This document shows, in pieces, positions 6,865-7,571 of a DNA stretch of 7,571 nucleotides (position 1 is its first letter; the number at the start of each line of letters is the position of its first letter). Below the pieces are notes generated by a model. That model searched no databases. It worked only from the letters and a program-made list of their open reading frames with translations, and had not been told where the DNA came from. Location: NCBI GenBank assembly GCA_016870675.1, contig VGAU01000081.1:1-7571 (forward strand), given 5' to 3'. This DNA is from Actinomycetota bacterium. Lineage in GTDB: Bacteria; Actinomycetota; Humimicrobiia; Humimicrobiales; Humimicrobiaceae. The translations under genes were made by a program, and so were the position numbers.

Positions 6865-6876
6865 AATTTGATAGAA

Positions 6877-7557
6877 TTACTTTTTTATAAACTTTGTAAC
6901 TGATATACCATCGCCTATATCAAAAAAATAACTGCTGAAACTATCCGAATCTGTTATATATCTTATATATTCTTTAATTCCCTTTACGCTATTTAAATCA
7001 TGCTTGTTAGTTTCTTTTTTAAATATTTTATCACCATAAAATATATTATCCGCAATTATTATTGCTCCTGACTTTAACTTATTTTCTACTTCCTTTATAT
7101 AGAGAGGATATTCACACTTTGCCGCATCAATGAATACCAGATCAAAATTACATTGCAGTTCCGGGATTAATTTTAAAGCATTTCCGGTTAAAAATTTAAA
7201 TTGCTTTTTCGGAAATTTGCTCCTGATGAATCTTGTAGCTCTTTTTACCCTGTCATGATTCAAATCTATTCCTGTATAATACCCATCTTTTAAATTTTTA
7301 ACCAGAAAATATGATGAAAATCCATTTCCGCACCCAATCTCCAGAATATTCTTTGGACCGGTCAGGAGACAGATTATTTCCAGAAACCTTCCTGTAGTTA
7401 CATCTATTATTGGTATTTTTTTTAAAGCTGCTTCTTTTTGTAAACCAGCTAATAATTTCTTCTCCAGATCTGCATTTCTCTTGAGACCGGCCAGCATTGT
7501 TTTTTCTTTAAGATAGGCCTGTAACTGGCTAATTTGTGTTATTTCTGTTTCTCTCAT
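6877..7557 (-). CDS. trmR: SAM-dependent O-methyltransferase, probable tRNA 5-hydroxyuridine methyltransferase TrmR
   Basis: A 226-residue class I methyltransferase of the O-methyltransferase family 3 (COMT-like) type, probably soluble. SAM-binding motif I is LEIGCGNGFSS (residues 72-82) and the acidic post-I motif is GIDLN (96-100). The expected metal ligands are present: D144 in FIDAAK, then D170 and N171 in ADN. In B. subtilis the family member YrrM (TrmR) methylates 5-hydroxyuridine at tRNA wobble position 34 to 5-methoxyuridine. The gene immediately downstream encodes a U32 protein of the type that makes that hydroxyuridine, which favours TrmR over a small-molecule catechol methyltransferase. 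The ATG at 7557 has GGAAG at 7565-7561, only three bases upstream. The frame stays open to the window edge, so a start further upstream cannot be excluded. Usual family length is about 210-225 residues. Confidence 0.82.
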   Translation of the reverse strand: MRETEITQISQLQAYLKEKTMLAGLKRNADLEKKLLAGLQKEAALKKIPIIDVTTGRFLEIICLLTGPKNILEIGCGNGFSSYFLVKNLKDGYYTGIDLNHDRVKRATRFIRSKFPKKQFKFLTGNALKLIPELQCNFDLVFIDAAKCEYPLYIKEVENKLKSGAIIIADNIFYGDKIFKKETNKHDLNSVKGIKEYIRYITDSDSFSSYFFDIGDGISVTKFIKK

Positions 7558-7571
7558 GTTCTTCCAGGGTG
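7529..7571 (-). CDS. mltG: C-terminal end of probable endolytic murein transglycosylase MltG (partial, 5' end outside window)
   Basis: Read in the frame that begins at base 7570, the minus strand gives TLEEHERNRNNTN followed by a TAG stop at 7531-7529. A Thr-Leu/Tyr-x-Glu-His segment close to the C terminus is what I recall from MltG/YceG proteins, the membrane-anchored lytic transglycosylases that cut nascent glycan strands. The call rests on only 13 residues. It is supported by position: in Bacillus subtilis mltG (yrrL) lies directly upstream of yrrM, the homologue of the next gene here. The frame runs 29 bases into the methyltransferase gene, which suggests translational coupling. It could instead be the tail of an unrelated gene, or chance. 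Confidence 0.5.
   Translation of the reverse strand, partial: TLEEHERNRNNTN

Overview
The window is a single run of genes, all on the minus strand, from an AT-rich bacterium. By eye the G+C content is near 30 %, with many ATA, AAA and TTA codons. Start and stop usage fits the standard code: ATG and TTG starts, and TAA, TAG and TGA stops. The gene order resembles the yrrL-yrrM-yrrN/O and aro regions known from Bacillus, Moorella and related Gram-positive anaerobes. A Clostridia-like Firmicute or a related uncultured anaerobic lineage fits best, but the sequence alone cannot settle this.

The following runs in the direction of transcription, from high to low coordinates. The window opens with the last codons of a probable mltG (7571-7529), which overlaps an O-methyltransferase of the TrmR/YrrM type (7557-6877). 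A U32 'peptidase' of the TrhP/YegQ type follows (6864-5635). Together these two are the expected enzymes for 5-methoxyuridine at the tRNA wobble position: TrhP makes ho5U and TrmR methylates it. After a 90-base gap come an acylphosphatase (5544-5260), shikimate dehydrogenase aroE (5215-4334) and a prepilin peptidase pilD (4305-3544). A 177-base gap (3543-3367) is not empty. It carries a ribosome binding site and the N-terminal part of what looks like a pilM reading frame, interrupted by TGA and cut short. Then come chorismate synthase aroC (3366-2200), shikimate kinase aroK (2175-1657) and 3-dehydroquinate synthase aroB (1656-547). After a 121-base gap comes type II 3-dehydroquinate dehydratase aroQ (425 to beyond the window's left edge).

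Five of the seven shikimate-pathway steps are therefore here (AroB, AroQ, AroE, AroK, AroC). DAHP synthase and EPSP synthase are not in the window. PilD is the only intact pilus gene and sits between aroE and aroC. In related genomes a type IV pilus block often lies at this place, so pilD plus the pilM-like fragment look like the remains of a larger pil cluster that was deleted or moved. This is the most interesting point in the window. I found no RNA gene, CRISPR array, insertion sequence or clear intrinsic terminator.
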